A stretch of 64,000 nt of DNA from JBHJHP01 sp042219825. Lineage in GTDB: Bacteria; Bacteroidota; Bacteroidia; Bacteroidales; UBA5342. The notes under the pieces are model-generated. The model saw only the letters and a program-made list of their open reading frames with translations, had not been told where the DNA came from and did no database searches. Positions 51,901 to 61,072 of this stretch are shown here, in pieces. How positions within the stretch are numbered: the first letter of the stretch is position 1; each line of letters begins with the position of its first letter. The DNA lies in contig NZ_JBHJHQ010000006.1 of NCBI RefSeq assembly GCF_042219825.1, forward strand, positions 310,001-374,000, given 5' to 3'. Both the position numbers and the translations under genes were made by a program.

Positions 51901-54755
51901 CGGTTTCCTGATTCTGATTGAAATACAACAGGAATATCCGTAGTCGTCCCCGGAATGGTATAGATGGTTTGCTGAACGTTGTAGTTTCCATTGCGAAAAT
52001 CAAAGAATACAGAATCTGATACCCCTTTAATGAGTAAATCTGTAACTGCATCAGCCATTGACGCATAGTCGGGGCTACTTCCTCCAATGGTATAATGCCC
52101 GGCAAGAGGCGTTGTATTGGCAGCATCAGGTGTAAACTCATCAGCACCAATATCGGGAGTTGACCCATCACGGTTTTCCCCGTCATAATCCTGGGGCACT
52201 TCGCTTAGATAAGTTCCTTTTCCATCCAGCCATGGTGTCATGGTGTGCAGATCGTTGCTGGAAGAATAATTGGGATATACCGATACCGAATGAACATCTT
52301 TGGTGCTTAATGCCTGGAAATCAGTCAGATCATAAACGCCATCATTTCCCCATTTAATAAGGTAATTGCCATTGCTGAAGTAATTGTTGTAATCCAGTTC
52401 ATTTATCGATGACGAAGACTGAATATGGGCGGCAAAGCCATATCCCATATGTACAAAACTGTTATTTACAATGTTGTTGTTCCCGCCACTGTAGATATAG
52501 AAACCAACAGTTCCGCTGTTACCAGAAGTCATGTTAATGCTGTTGTTGTAATAATTCTGGTAATTACAGGCATACATATAGGTTCCATAATTATTATTTG
52601 CATAAATCATGTTATTTGCAATCAATCCAGGGCCTGTCTCTAAATTGCTGCCACCCGTACAGCTATAAACATTTATTCCGTAGCTTGATGAAGAAATCAT
52701 GTTTTTCAGAACCTTGATTTCGCCATGACAGGTATGCAGATAAATTCCATTCCCGGATGGTGCATTTACCATGTTGTCCATGATAGAGATATCGTCTTCA
52801 TACTGAACTTGTAATGCGTAATTTCGTTGATCATTGAACTCATTATCAGTAATCACAGCATTCATACTACGAATATTTCCATTAACTCCTGAGCTGTAAA
52901 CGCCAAAGGCTCCGCCGTTAAAACTGTTGCCAGAAATGAGCCTGGAGTAATACAAAGAAGTCTGTGCGGATAACAATGCTGCATAAGCATTTGAATTTTG
53001 AGAACCGTTAAGGTTACAATCTTCCAGTTTAAAATTATTCACACCACCGGTCAGGGCAATATTCCTGCTGTAAGCCGAATTATCTGTATTCCCTGAGAAT
53101 CCAAGCTTACGGAAATGAATATTATCTGCACCATGTAAATGTACCATATAATTGTCTCCGGTACCTGTAGCATAAAAGTAAAGGGTCACATTATCACGAT
53201 TTCCGGTTTCTGATTGAAATACAACAGGAATATCCGTAGTTGTCCCCGGAACGGTATAGATAGTTTGCTGAACGTTGTAATTTCCATTGCGGAAATCCAT
53301 AAAAACGGAATCTGATACCCCTTTAATGAGTAAATCTGTTACCGCATCAGCCATTGAAGCATAATCAGGAGAACTGCCGCCTATTGTATAATGCCCGGCA
53401 AGAGGCGTTGTATTGGCAGCATCAGGTGTAAACTCATCAGCACCAATATCGGGAGTTGACCCATCACGGTTTTCCCCGTCATAATCCTGGGGCACTTCGC
53501 TTAGATAAGTTCCTTTTCCATCCAGCCATGGTGTCATGGTATGCAGATCGTTGCTGGAAGAATAATTGGGATATACCGACACCGAATGAACATCTTTGGT
53601 GCTTAATGCCTGGAAATCCGACAGATCATAAACGCCATCATTTCCCCATTTAATAAGGAAATTGCCATTGCTGAAGTAATTGTTGTAATCCAGTTCATTT
53701 ATCGATGACGAAGACTGAATATGGGCGGCAAAGCCATATCCCATATGTACAAAACTGTTATTTACAATGTTGTTGTTCCCGCCACTGTAGATATAAAAAC
53801 CAACAGTCCCATTGTTACCTGAAGTCATGTTAATGCTGTTGTTGTAATAATTCTGGTAGTTGCAGGCATATATATAGGTTCCGTAATTATTGCTTGCATA
53901 AATCATATTATTGGCTATCAACCCTGGGCCGGTAACTAAGTTGTTCCCTCCGGTACTGTTATATATATTCAGACCATAATCATAGCAGCTTATTTTATTA
54001 TTCAAAATCCGCATTTCTCCCTGTGAGGTGTGCAGATAAAAACCATTTCCAGCACTGACTTCATTTCCGGTCAGATGAATTCCACTTTGATATTGCGTAT
54101 ATACAGCATAGTAACCTAAACTGTTAAATACCGTATTCTGTATGACATTTGATCCGCTCAAATTGCTGCCGTTAACGCCCTGAAGATATACACCAATTGA
54201 TCCTTCGTTAAATGTACAGTTATCAACAGTCAGATTTTCTATCAATGTATTATTACCTGTAACCAAATATTGATTGGCAGAAGTCGTAGCTGATTCATAT
54301 CCATTTAATACCGAATTACTCAGTGTAATATGATCGGAAGCATTAAATATTTCTACGACACGTGCATAAGTAGTTCCTAATGCAGATAGTGTCAGTGTAT
54401 TAAAAGTAATATATGATGCTCCATCTAACCTGACAACATAATTATCTCCGCTGCCACTAGCACTATGAAGTAATGTCACATCGGATGCATTATTTGTCTG
54501 TGCGTGGAAAGTTATTGTATTGGATGCACTTGCTCCGCTAATGGCAGGAATAACAATCTGTTCACTGTAATTTCCTGATAAAACATCAAAGGTTACAGCA
54601 CCGTTTACGCCACTGGTGGTAAGGGCGGTTACTGCATCATTAAAGTTGCCATAATCGCCACCTGAACCAATGGTATAGGTTCCCGATAGCTGGGCCGATA
54701 AATTACCTGTAGAAAAAAGCAGAAAAAAAATTAGAAGTAATGGTATACGATTCAT
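48966..54755 (-). CDS. Giant secreted beta-helix protein with tandem 432-residue repeats and T9SS tail
   Basis: 1929 residues. Signal peptide (MNRIPLLLIFFLLFSTGNLSAQ), then four units of right-handed parallel beta-helix (polysaccharide-lyase or pectate-lyase-like, NIVNNSFVHMGYG and similar), the last three starting near residues 447, 879 and 1311 (TTPLAGHYTIGGSSPDY). Then a cadherin-like Ig domain (about 1741-1828) and a T9SS sorting domain (about 1845-1929; NYPDPFRNTTYIKY ... DGIYLYRIN). An AGGAGG lies 7 bases before the ATG (opposite 54763-54768). Catalytic residues of pectate lyases were not recognised, so it may be a binding or adhesive protein. Located next to pectin-degrading enzymes. 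Confidence 0.9.
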   Translation of the reverse strand: MNRIPLLLIFFLLFSTGNLSAQLSGTYTIGSGGDYGNFNDAVTALTTSGVNGAVTFDVLSGNYSEQIVIPAISGASASNTITFHAQTNNASDVTLLHSASGSGDNYVVRLDGASYITFNTLTLSALGTTYARVVEIFNASDHITLSNSVLNGYESATTSANQYLVTGNNTLIENLTVDNCTFNEGSIGVYLQGVNGSNLSGSNVIQNTVFNSLGYYAVYTQYQSGIHLTGNEVSAGNGFYLHTSQGEMRILNNKISCYDYGLNIYNSTGGNNLVTGPGLIANNMIYASNNYGTYIYACNYQNYYNNSINMTSGNNGTVGFYIYSGGNNNIVNNSFVHMGYGFAAHIQSSSSINELDYNNYFSNGNFLIKWGNDGVYDLSDFQALSTKDVHSVSVYPNYSSSNDLHTMTPWLDGKGTYLSEVPQDYDGENRDGSTPDIGADEFTPDAANTTPLAGHYTIGGSSPDYASMADAVTDLLIKGVSDSVFMDFRNGNYNVQQTIYTVPGTTTDIPVVFQSETGNRDNVTLYFYATGTGDNYMVHLHGADNIHFRKLGFSGNTDNSAYSRNIALTGGVNNFKLEDCNLNGSQNSNAYAALLSAQTSLYYSRLISGNSFNGGAFGVYSSGVNGNIRSMNAVITDNEFNDQRNYALQVQYEDDISIMDNMVNAPSGNGIYLHTCHGEIKVLKNMISSSSYGINVYSCTGGSNLETGPGLIANNMIYANNNYGTYMYACNYQNYYNNSINMTSGNSGTVGFYIYSGGNNNIVNNSFVHMGYGFAAHIQSSSSINELDYNNYFSNGNYLIKWGNDGVYDLTDFQALSTKDVHSVSVYPNYSSSNDLHTMTPWLDGKGTYLSEVPQDYDGENRDGSTPDIGADEFTPDAANTTPLAGHYTIGGSSPDYASMADAVTDLLIKGVSDSVFFDFRNGNYNVQQTIYTIPGTTTDIPVVFQSESGNRDNVTLYFYATGTGDNYMVHLHGADNIHFRKLGFSGNTDNSAYSRNIALTGGVNNFKLEDCNLNGSQNSNANAALLSAQTSLYYSRLISGNSFNGGAFGVYSSGVNGNIRSMNAIISNNDFNDQRNYALQVQYEDGVSIIDNMVNAASGNGIYLHTCHGEIKVLRNMIYSRDYCLNLYSSSGGNDLETGPGLIANNMFYASNNYGTYMYASSFQNYYNNSINMTSGNSGTVSFYINSGGNNNIINNSFVHMGYGVAAQIQTSSSLGELDYNNYFSNGNYLVEWGNDGVYDLPDFQALSTKDVHSVSVYPNYSSSNDLHTMTPWLDGKGTYLSEVPQDYDGENRDGSTPDIGADEFTPDAANTTPLAGHYTIGGSSPDYESIADAVTDLLIKGVSDSVFMDFRNGNYNFQQTIYTVPGTSKDAPVVFESETENRDNVTLYIYAADASQNYILHLHGADYIHLRNLGFSGNTNTSQFSRNIALTGGVNHFKLEDCKLMGSQNANANAALLSAQTSLYKSRLISGNSFNSGAYGVYSSGVNGNIRSLNAIISNNEFNDQRNYAVQVQYEDSISIMDNMVNAPSGNGIYMHTCHGGTKVLNNKIYSSNYGLNVYNCTGGNNLESNPGLIANNFITSGNNYSTYIYGSSNQNFYNNSVNLTGGNTNSTAFYIYSGGNNNIVNNILVNSNSGFAYYVYTAASVNASDYNDIYSNGSVVGYWGANKATLADLQSASSKDANSISIDPQFISGTDLHVKAQGIDGAGTPLADVTEDIDGEVRDETTPDIGADEFTYGLNYAPEITSEPFMDAVVQHLYEYQVTATDNNGDALSYSLTTAPTFLGVDASGLISGTPSSGDVGDHTVVVEVTDGNGGSDTQTFTLHVELNVGLDDVNSGTPSNYMLYHNYPDPFRNTTYIKYDLPVSDYVKLEVYDINGRLIKQLVSSRQDAGSYTIPFNAETLQDGIYLYRINIGQFSAVQKMILNR
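49690..54120. repeat. Tandem 1296-bp repeat units within the giant gene
   Basis: Landmarks recur at exactly 1296-bp steps: one near the unit start at 53401, 52105 and 50809, and one near the unit end at 53581, 52285 and 50989. The two middle copies (about 52106-53401 and 50810-52105) are nearly identical over long stretches, the outer ones more diverged (about 49.7-50.8 kb and 53.4-54.1 kb). 1296 is divisible by 3 and keeps the reading frame. Confidence 0.9.
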
Positions 54756-54762
54756 GACTTAT

Positions 54763-54768
54763 CCTCCT
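54763..54768 (-). promoter_or_regulatory. Shine-Dalgarno (AGGAGG) of the giant secreted protein gene
   Basis: AGGAGG on the minus strand seven bases before the ATG at 54755; supports the start codon. Confidence 0.65.
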
Positions 54769-55206
54769 GTTTTAATATTTATAAGGGATTTATTTTTAGA
54801 TGATTTATTTTGTTAAATGTAATCTGAGTATCGACACTCAAGTTCGATTTACAGTCCTAAAGCTTCTAAGTAGAATTGCAAACATAAAATCCATAAGGTG
54901 CTATTAAGTACATTTATTAATTGAAGAATACACTGTTTAGAACACAGCTGTAAGAAGTATGATTAGTTTTATGGGTAATCATAAAACACATCAACGGGGA
55001 CATATATCTAGGATAAATTGAGTCTTTTTTGCCTTTCAAATATATGACATTTTTTAGTGATTATAACAATTTTTGGATATGAAATAAAATATCTAAAATA
55101 TTGAATATGAATAATTTAATAAAGAAAAATTTCCTTATTCTTAAGCGGAGATAAGCTTTAAATGCAGGTTTTGTCAGTGTTAGGTGAAGTGTTAATATTA
55201 GGGGTG
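54769..55206. other. Intergenic region upstream of the giant gene
   Basis: About 440 bp, very AT-rich, no gene seen. TATGTTTG on the minus strand (54879-54886) is an exact TAnnTTTG box, but no -33 partner at the right distance was found. Confidence 0.35.
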
Positions 55207-57222
55207 TTACTTCATAACGAAAAGCTTTGTAGTATAAATGTTATAACTGGTAGAAATTTTACAGATATATGTTCCGGAACTGAGATTGCCTGTTGTCCAT
55301 GAGAAATTAGTTTCGCCCTGAGGAATGGCCCCATCAAAAACGGTATCAATCAGTTTGCCCTCTAGGTTTAAAATATCAACTTTCACCGTTTCTGATTCTG
55401 AGGCATAATATGAAATAGTTACTGACTCGTTAAATGGATTCGGATAACAATTTAATTTTGTTGAAGGAATAATTTTCGTTGTATTATTACCTGTAATGAG
55501 ACCTCCTGTTTCAAGTTTAATACAATCGTACATTACACCGCCACGGTTTCCGACATTGTTCATTCTTAGCCGGATGGTATTGGCGCCCGCATGCAGGTTT
55601 GATGCAGAAAACGAAACAGATTTTACCGTGTGTTTTCCACCGAGTACAGCACTACGATAAATACTGCCATCGTTACTAAAGGACCAGGTGTCTTTTCTGG
55701 AACCATTAACGTATACATCAACCTCAGGACTATTTGCTGCTCCGGCAATGGAGGCAGTCAGGTAGGCTGGTCCGCTATAGGTTCGATCTAAATTAAACTT
55801 TATATCCCAGTTGCCCTCTTTTGTTTGTGCATAATACCAGTTTTTATCCGGTGTACTTGAGCCAATAGTATATGTCAGATTTGCGGGAGGTAGTTCATAC
55901 AAGCCATATTGTCGAATGGTATCGCTGTACTTATAACCATCAGATAAGCGATCGTTTTCACCAATTACCCAAAGCAGATTTTCTCGTTTTTCTGTTTCCC
56001 AATTCAGCTCTCCAAGGTTAACATCAGAGCCTGAAAAAGTTGCGTTTTGTACATAATATTCATCTGTTACATCGCCTGATGTGGCATATGCATAAACCGA
56101 ATATTCTCCGGGACGTACATTCTTAATGCTGAAATTTCCATTGGCATCTGTTTTATCCCAGAACATATATTCCTTGCCCTGTTCATATATGTGCGAACCG
56201 GGTTGAGCCAGAACAACCTGAATATCCTTTTTTGAAACTCCCCAGGGTACTTTTATACGTCCGTTAACGGTGCATCGATCCAGGGGATAAAGGTCATTTT
56301 CCAGCCAGTTGAACGGCCATTGTGCTTTCTGTACGGCTACCTGGGCTTTGGCATCATTTACCAAGGCCTCATGAGATTCTCCTGAATTCACATAAATAAA
56401 AAAGGGACCATAAATTTTGTTATCACCTGTTTCGTAGGTTTGCGCTGAGGCACCAAAGTGTTCGCCCTGCAACATTTGTAATACAAGCGGTGTTTTGGTT
56501 GTTGTATGCACTGTAAGTTCCTGCTTCATAGGGCCACCATTCATATATTCATTACTTACCGGTATGGCCCACAATCCATATGCATCAGACATGATGCCAT
56601 GAAGGCTGTCGCGAACAATGTAATTTGCCCAGTTGTATTTAGTATATATTGATCCATCAGGAAGGGGATAAGTAGCATCCATTATGGCGTTGGCATCAAC
56701 AGCTTTCATCACATCAACAGATGGCAGGTAGCCTTGCATGGAGTCATCCACATACCCATAGTCGAACTGGTTTGGATCCACACGATAAACAACGCGCATT
56801 TCGCGTAATCTGGTAGATGTTGCTGTCCCTCTTACAATGACATAGGAGTACAATCCATTCACCCCTGATCTGATGATGAATCCCTGTTCAACTTTTATGT
56901 TTCCTGTTGTATTGGAATAAACAACTTCAGCATAATCATCCGTTTGTTTCTGAATGTGGATGGCATTTGGATTCAGTTCATAATAATCATTCTGGTCGTT
57001 GTAACTGAAATAAAATTTCCCTCCATTCGAAACATATTCGTGTCCGTTTAACTTCATGCTGCTAACCTGACCTTTACTGTTTATTGAAAGGGAAATCGTT
57101 TCGTTTGACATGGATGCTGTCCGGCTGCCTGCGTCAATAGTGACGGTAACACTGCTGTAAACAGACATAACAGTTACCTGAAAAAGAAAAATAATAATTG
57201 AAAAGTAACGGTATAAAAGCAT
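55207..57222 (-). CDS. Rhamnogalacturonan lyase, PL4 type, with T9SS tail
   Basis: 671 residues. Signal peptide, an N-terminal beta-sandwich catalytic domain (about 25-330: NETISLSINSKGQVSSMKLNG, REMRVVYRVDP, GIMSDAYGLWAIPVSNEYMNGG, LQGEHFGAS), an fn3_3-like domain (about 350-430: VNGRIKVPWG, NVRPGEYSVYAYA), a CBM-like galactose-binding domain (about 440-570), then a T9SS sorting domain (YPNPFNESVTISYY ... SGTYICKI). This order is that of polysaccharide lyase family 4, which cuts the rhamnogalacturonan I backbone by beta-elimination. 13 bases separate it from the CE8 gene upstream, so the two are one operon. Confidence 0.88.
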   Translation of the reverse strand: MLLYRYFSIIIFLFQVTVMSVYSSVTVTIDAGSRTASMSNETISLSINSKGQVSSMKLNGHEYVSNGGKFYFSYNDQNDYYELNPNAIHIQKQTDDYAEVVYSNTTGNIKVEQGFIIRSGVNGLYSYVIVRGTATSTRLREMRVVYRVDPNQFDYGYVDDSMQGYLPSVDVMKAVDANAIMDATYPLPDGSIYTKYNWANYIVRDSLHGIMSDAYGLWAIPVSNEYMNGGPMKQELTVHTTTKTPLVLQMLQGEHFGASAQTYETGDNKIYGPFFIYVNSGESHEALVNDAKAQVAVQKAQWPFNWLENDLYPLDRCTVNGRIKVPWGVSKKDIQVVLAQPGSHIYEQGKEYMFWDKTDANGNFSIKNVRPGEYSVYAYATSGDVTDEYYVQNATFSGSDVNLGELNWETEKRENLLWVIGENDRLSDGYKYSDTIRQYGLYELPPANLTYTIGSSTPDKNWYYAQTKEGNWDIKFNLDRTYSGPAYLTASIAGAANSPEVDVYVNGSRKDTWSFSNDGSIYRSAVLGGKHTVKSVSFSASNLHAGANTIRLRMNNVGNRGGVMYDCIKLETGGLITGNNTTKIIPSTKLNCYPNPFNESVTISYYASESETVKVDILNLEGKLIDTVFDGAIPQGETNFSWTTGNLSSGTYICKISTSYNIYTTKLFVMK

Positions 57223-57235
57223 TATTGTAAACGGT

Positions 57236-58237
57236 TTAATTTTTTAATGTTGATTTGCATAGCCATGAAAGATCATCCGGCTCATTCTCCATGTCAGAAT
57301 TAAAAATCTTTTTAATGGTATATTTTTTAGCTTCTTTATTTGATAATTGATGACTCCATGAGACTCTTTCGCTTGCGTTTGCACCTGATCCGGAATTATT
57401 ATACTCGGCATAATAAGTAGTTGTCAGATTTTCCTTATTGGACCATTGTTTCCATCCTGTTGAGGCAATATGATGGCCCAGATCACAGTTCATAAATACT
57501 ACATTTGCATATGGCCGCCAGGGTCTGCCAAGATATGCGCTTTTGACATTTGGTTCAGCCGTTATTTTACAGTTCATAAACACATAGCCATATATTCTCC
57601 CTTTAGGAGTACTTGCAGCAGTGATATACGAGTTTGATAGATTATGGATGGTGCATGCGTTAAAAACGGCGGTTGCAGCTCCGAAAATGAAATCTGTAGT
57701 CCCTTCAATATAACACGAATCATAATACTGTTTGCTGTTTTGACCGGCTGCATATAACGTATCCTGTTTCCCTTTTATTTTACAGTTTTTAAACGTGCAA
57801 CGGTTGCCTTCCACATGTAAGGCAACAGCCTGCCCAACCGGACCGGCAGAATTTATAATCGTCAGATTTTCCGCATAAAAATCATTTGCTTCTACAAGTA
57901 AAGTATACGTCATAAACGTACTGTTTCTTCCACGATCAATTTTTTTGAAGAAGTCATCGTATGTGATAATAGTATGTTCGGCACTTTCGCCTATCAGCGA
58001 TAGTTTATTATTCCATGATGGTACTCTGACTTTTTCGTGATATATGCCGTTCTTAATAAAAATAGTTACGCGCTGAGGAGGAAATGCTTTTGTGGCGTCA
58101 ATCGCTTCCTGTATCGTTGAGAAGTCACCGGATCCGTCCTGTGCGACAACCATTTCATACTTATCGGCAGCAGCAGTTTTGGCACTAATTAAAATTAACA
58201 CGGTAAGTAATGCAAATAACGTATTTCGTCTGAACAT
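57236..58237 (-). CDS. Pectinesterase (carbohydrate esterase family 8)
   Basis: 333 residues: signal peptide (MFRRNTLFALLTVLILISAKTAA), then a right-handed beta-helix with CE8 motifs: DGSGDFSTIQEAIDA, QAVALHVEGNRCTFKNC, KGKQDTLYA (Asp), the catalytic EGTTDFIFGAATAVF (Asp) and YLGRPWRPYANVVFMN (Arg). It demethylates homogalacturonan, opening it to lyases and hydrolases. Upstream gene of the operon with the rhamnogalacturonan lyase. No T9SS tail, so probably periplasmic. Confidence 0.94.
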   Translation of the reverse strand: MFRRNTLFALLTVLILISAKTAAADKYEMVVAQDGSGDFSTIQEAIDATKAFPPQRVTIFIKNGIYHEKVRVPSWNNKLSLIGESAEHTIITYDDFFKKIDRGRNSTFMTYTLLVEANDFYAENLTIINSAGPVGQAVALHVEGNRCTFKNCKIKGKQDTLYAAGQNSKQYYDSCYIEGTTDFIFGAATAVFNACTIHNLSNSYITAASTPKGRIYGYVFMNCKITAEPNVKSAYLGRPWRPYANVVFMNCDLGHHIASTGWKQWSNKENLTTTYYAEYNNSGSGANASERVSWSHQLSNKEAKKYTIKKIFNSDMENEPDDLSWLCKSTLKN

Positions 58238-58417
58238 GGCGTATTAGTTAGCATATGCGAAGATAAGCCTAAGATGAGGATATTCAAAAATGCCACCACA
58301 ATTTATAATCAGTTTTAGGAATAATTAAAAGAATGATCGAACTATTTTTTTATCTTTATTGTCTGTTTGAATCAATTAGGATTACTAGGAACTAATATTA
58401 ACTTAAAAAATTGACAG

Positions 58418-58864
58418 ATGAAAAAAATCTTATTTGTAGCCATCGCTGTGTTTTCATTAGCTGTGTTAAATGCTCAGACTTCTAAAAAAGAAACAATTGC
58501 AAAACTTTTTACCGGTGTTATGGTTATGTCAGATGCAAATCTGGATGATCAGTTACCTATTAAAAGTGTAAATGAACTGGCTTCCGAAAAAGCAGATAAA
58601 ACAGCCGAAGTTACAAAGGAAACTCTACCGGACCTGCTTAAAGAGGCTGCAGGATATTCAGCAGTATTTATGACTGTTGGCAATCATACGATTGTAAAAA
58701 TAACTGATTTGAAAGATTGTCAGGCCTCAGGTGCATGGGGAACCTGTATGCCAAAAGGAGAGGGATACGTTCAAAAGGGTGAACTGCAACCTAAGGAAGG
58801 TTATATTAATTTTATTATTGGTGTTCCTGATGGTCAGGTCCGGAAGATATTTATGTTCAAATAG
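58418..58864 (+). CDS. Small secreted protein, function unknown
   Basis: 148 residues with a signal peptide (MKKILFVAIAVFSLAVLNAQ) and a mature part of about 125 residues with two cysteines (DCQASGAWGTCMPKGEGY) likely to form a disulfide. No family recognised. The 3' end overlaps the convergent agmatine-deiminase gene by 8 nt. Confidence 0.7.
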   Translation: MKKILFVAIAVFSLAVLNAQTSKKETIAKLFTGVMVMSDANLDDQLPIKSVNELASEKADKTAEVTKETLPDLLKEAAGYSAVFMTVGNHTIVKITDLKDCQASGAWGTCMPKGEGYVQKGELQPKEGYINFIIGVPDGQVRKIFMFK

Positions 58865-59903
58865 AAAATTTTACCTCTGCAGGATATTGCATGGAAATGC
58901 AGTGTAGTGAGCCGTGTTGGCGAATTAAAGGGGAACAGTCAACAGGTATAATTGTATGTCCGGGAAAGGCTTTTTGTAAAGCTTTCCCGGCTTCAGTATC
59001 TGTGGGTAGGTTGTATACCGGCATCATGACGGCATCATTAATTATCAGAAAGTTAGCATATGTAGCGGGTAACCGGTGTCCATCGTCTTTATCATAAACC
59101 GCTTTTGCCATTGGAAGTGCAATGAAATTATAGGGATTCCCGTTTGCCTGAACAAAGGTTTTTAGTTGCGCTTCCATCTGATTCAGTGCCTGAAAATGCA
59201 CATCGTTTTCATCGTTGCATTTTACATACACTATGGTATCCTGAGAGCAAAAACGTGCCAGCGTATCAATGTGACTGTCGGTATCGTCCCCGTTTAAATA
59301 GCCATGATCCAACCATAAAATGCGATCCGCACCAAAGGAATTTTTGAGATAATGTTCGATTTCTGTTTTGCTGTATACGGGATTTCGCGTTGCAGACAGC
59401 AAACATTCCGACGTGGTTAGAATAGTGCCCTGACCGTCTGATTCTATGCTGCCACCTTCCAGCATAAAATCGTTATGATCTTCGTATCTGCAATCTGAAA
59501 ATGTATTTTGGACCAACAAATTTTGGTTAATTTTATTATCGTCGTTAGCATCAAACTTATTCCCCCAGCCGTTGAATCCAAAATCCAGTAAAACAGGTTT
59601 TTCGTCTTCCAGAACCGTAATGAATGCATGATCGCGGGCCCAGGTATCATTTATTTCCGCCTGTACCAAGATCAATTGGTGTGGATCACAATGAGAAAGG
59701 AGCGGGGCTGTTTGTTTTGGGTCACGGCAGACCACCAAAAGGCGTTGCCGGTCACTGATGATTTTTGCAATATTTTGATAACACGAGATTACTTCGTCAA
59801 GTATGTAATTCCAATCTGTTTTTGCATCAGGCCATGTCAGTTGGATGGCGCTTTGCGAATGCCATTCTGCCGGAAATATGCGGTTAGACGAATTACTTTT
59901 CAT
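58857..59903 (-). CDS. Agmatine deiminase family protein (PAD_porph)
   Basis: 348 residues from the ATG at 59903 (MKSNSSNRIFPAEWHSQSA); an earlier ATG at 59927 adds 8 residues unlike the family. Guanidine-modifying-enzyme fold with the substrate-binding WARDHAF (Asp), EGGSIESDGQGT, LDHGYLNGDDTDSHIDTLAR (catalytic Asp/His) and the nucleophilic Cys in GSLHCISMQ near the C terminus. Catalyses agmatine to N-carbamoylputrescine plus ammonia, feeding putrescine synthesis; related peptidylarginine deiminase is less likely. The distal partner (N-carbamoylputrescine amidase) is not adjacent here. Confidence 0.93.
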   Translation of the reverse strand: MKSNSSNRIFPAEWHSQSAIQLTWPDAKTDWNYILDEVISCYQNIAKIISDRQRLLVVCRDPKQTAPLLSHCDPHQLILVQAEINDTWARDHAFITVLEDEKPVLLDFGFNGWGNKFDANDDNKINQNLLVQNTFSDCRYEDHNDFMLEGGSIESDGQGTILTTSECLLSATRNPVYSKTEIEHYLKNSFGADRILWLDHGYLNGDDTDSHIDTLARFCSQDTIVYVKCNDENDVHFQALNQMEAQLKTFVQANGNPYNFIALPMAKAVYDKDDGHRLPATYANFLIINDAVMMPVYNLPTDTEAGKALQKAFPGHTIIPVDCSPLIRQHGSLHCISMQYPAEVKFSI

Positions 59904-60011
59904 GCTGACAAAAATAGAGATAAACACAATACATTTGCCATTGTTATTTAATAAATGTAAAGAATGTTTAAGGATTGATCTTAATCACTTATTCGGAAAA
60001 AGCTTATTGCT

Positions 60012-60019
60012 TATATTTG
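60012..60019 (+). promoter_or_regulatory. Candidate -7 box (TATATTTG) of the ketopantoate reductase gene
   Basis: Exact TAnnTTTG match 26 bases before the ATG at 60046; supports that start over the upstream open frame. No good -33 partner. Confidence 0.4.
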
Positions 60020-60045
60020 CATTCTTTCAAAATAAAATAATAGCA

Positions 60046-60978
60046 ATGAAAATTTGTGTAATTGGAACCGGCGGAGTAGGCGGTTATTTTGGCGGACGAA
60101 TGGCTCAAGCCGGATACGATGTGACTTTTGTTGCTCGTGGAGAACATTTGAAAGCGATCCAGGAAAAAGGGCTGGATGTGAAAAGTGTAAATGGTGATTT
60201 TTTGATTCACCCGGCAAAAGCTACTAATGAGCCCGATATAACCTTCGATCTGGTAATTCTGGCCGTGAAAGTCTGGCAAATTGAAGCACTGGAACCAATG
60301 ATAAAAAAAATCACAACAGAAGATTCCATACTGTTACCTATTGAAAACGGCATTGATGCGCCTGCTATTTTACAAAAGTGGGTGAGTCCCGGTCAGGTTT
60401 TGGGTGGTCTTTGCAGAATATTCAGCTGGATTGATTCTCCCGGAGTGATCAGACACGCTGCCTATGACCCTTCTATTACGTTTGGGGAACTGGATAACAG
60501 GGTAACATATCGCGTTAAGGAAATCGCAACCATTTTTGAAAAGAGTAATATAAAATACCATATAGCAGAGGATATTGAGCTTGAGATGTGGCGTAAGTTT
60601 CTGTTTATTACTTCAACCAGCTCTATAGGAGCTTTAACCCGTGTTCCGTTCGGTGTATTTATGAAACTTCCGGAAACCAGACAGTTATTGACAGATGTTG
60701 TGAGTGAAATGATAGATGTAGGGCTGGCAAAAGGAGTGAACGTTACAAAAGGTATGATACCGGAAGTCTTGACTTTTTCCGACAAAATGCCTGCCGATGC
60801 TACCACTTCCTTACAACGTGATATTATGGACGGCAAACCTTCGGAGTTGGAAGGCCAGATAGGTACGGTGGTTAGGCTTGCCAATGAACTTAACGTAAAG
60901 ACAGATCACTGCAGATTAGTCTATACTGCCTTACTGCCTCAGGAAAAAGTGGCCCGTGGTGAATTTTATATGAGCTAG
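60046..60978 (+). CDS. 2-dehydropantoate 2-reductase (PanE/ApbA family)
   Basis: 310 residues from the ATG at 60046 (MKICVIGTGGVGGYFGGRM). The frame is open 67 codons upstream but that part is antisense to the divergent agmatine-deiminase gene and not protein-like. NADPH loop GTGGVGGYFG, the ILAVKVWQ loop, catalytic Lys/Asn region EMWRKFLFITSTSS, and C-terminal TTSLQRDIMDGKPSELEGQIG. This is closer to canonical PanE than the protein at 45321; the reaction is ketopantoate plus NADPH to pantoate (coenzyme A synthesis). Followed by a terminator. Confidence 0.9.
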   Translation: MKICVIGTGGVGGYFGGRMAQAGYDVTFVARGEHLKAIQEKGLDVKSVNGDFLIHPAKATNEPDITFDLVILAVKVWQIEALEPMIKKITTEDSILLPIENGIDAPAILQKWVSPGQVLGGLCRIFSWIDSPGVIRHAAYDPSITFGELDNRVTYRVKEIATIFEKSNIKYHIAEDIELEMWRKFLFITSTSSIGALTRVPFGVFMKLPETRQLLTDVVSEMIDVGLAKGVNVTKGMIPEVLTFSDKMPADATTSLQRDIMDGKPSELEGQIGTVVRLANELNVKTDHCRLVYTALLPQEKVARGEFYMS

Positions 60979-61030
60979 CAGGAGTAAAGAGGCCATTCAT
61001 GCCGTCTGATTTAATAGGGCAAAAAACAAA

Positions 61031-61057
61031 AATGGCAACCGGGCGGTTGCCATTTTT
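61031..61057. terminator. Bidirectional intrinsic terminator
   Basis: Perfect stem AATGGCAACC/GGTTGCCATT with loop GGGC or less, T tract after it on the + strand and A-rich before it for the minus strand. Lies between convergent genes. Confidence 0.88.
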
Positions 61058-61072
61058 TGAACTGAATAACTA

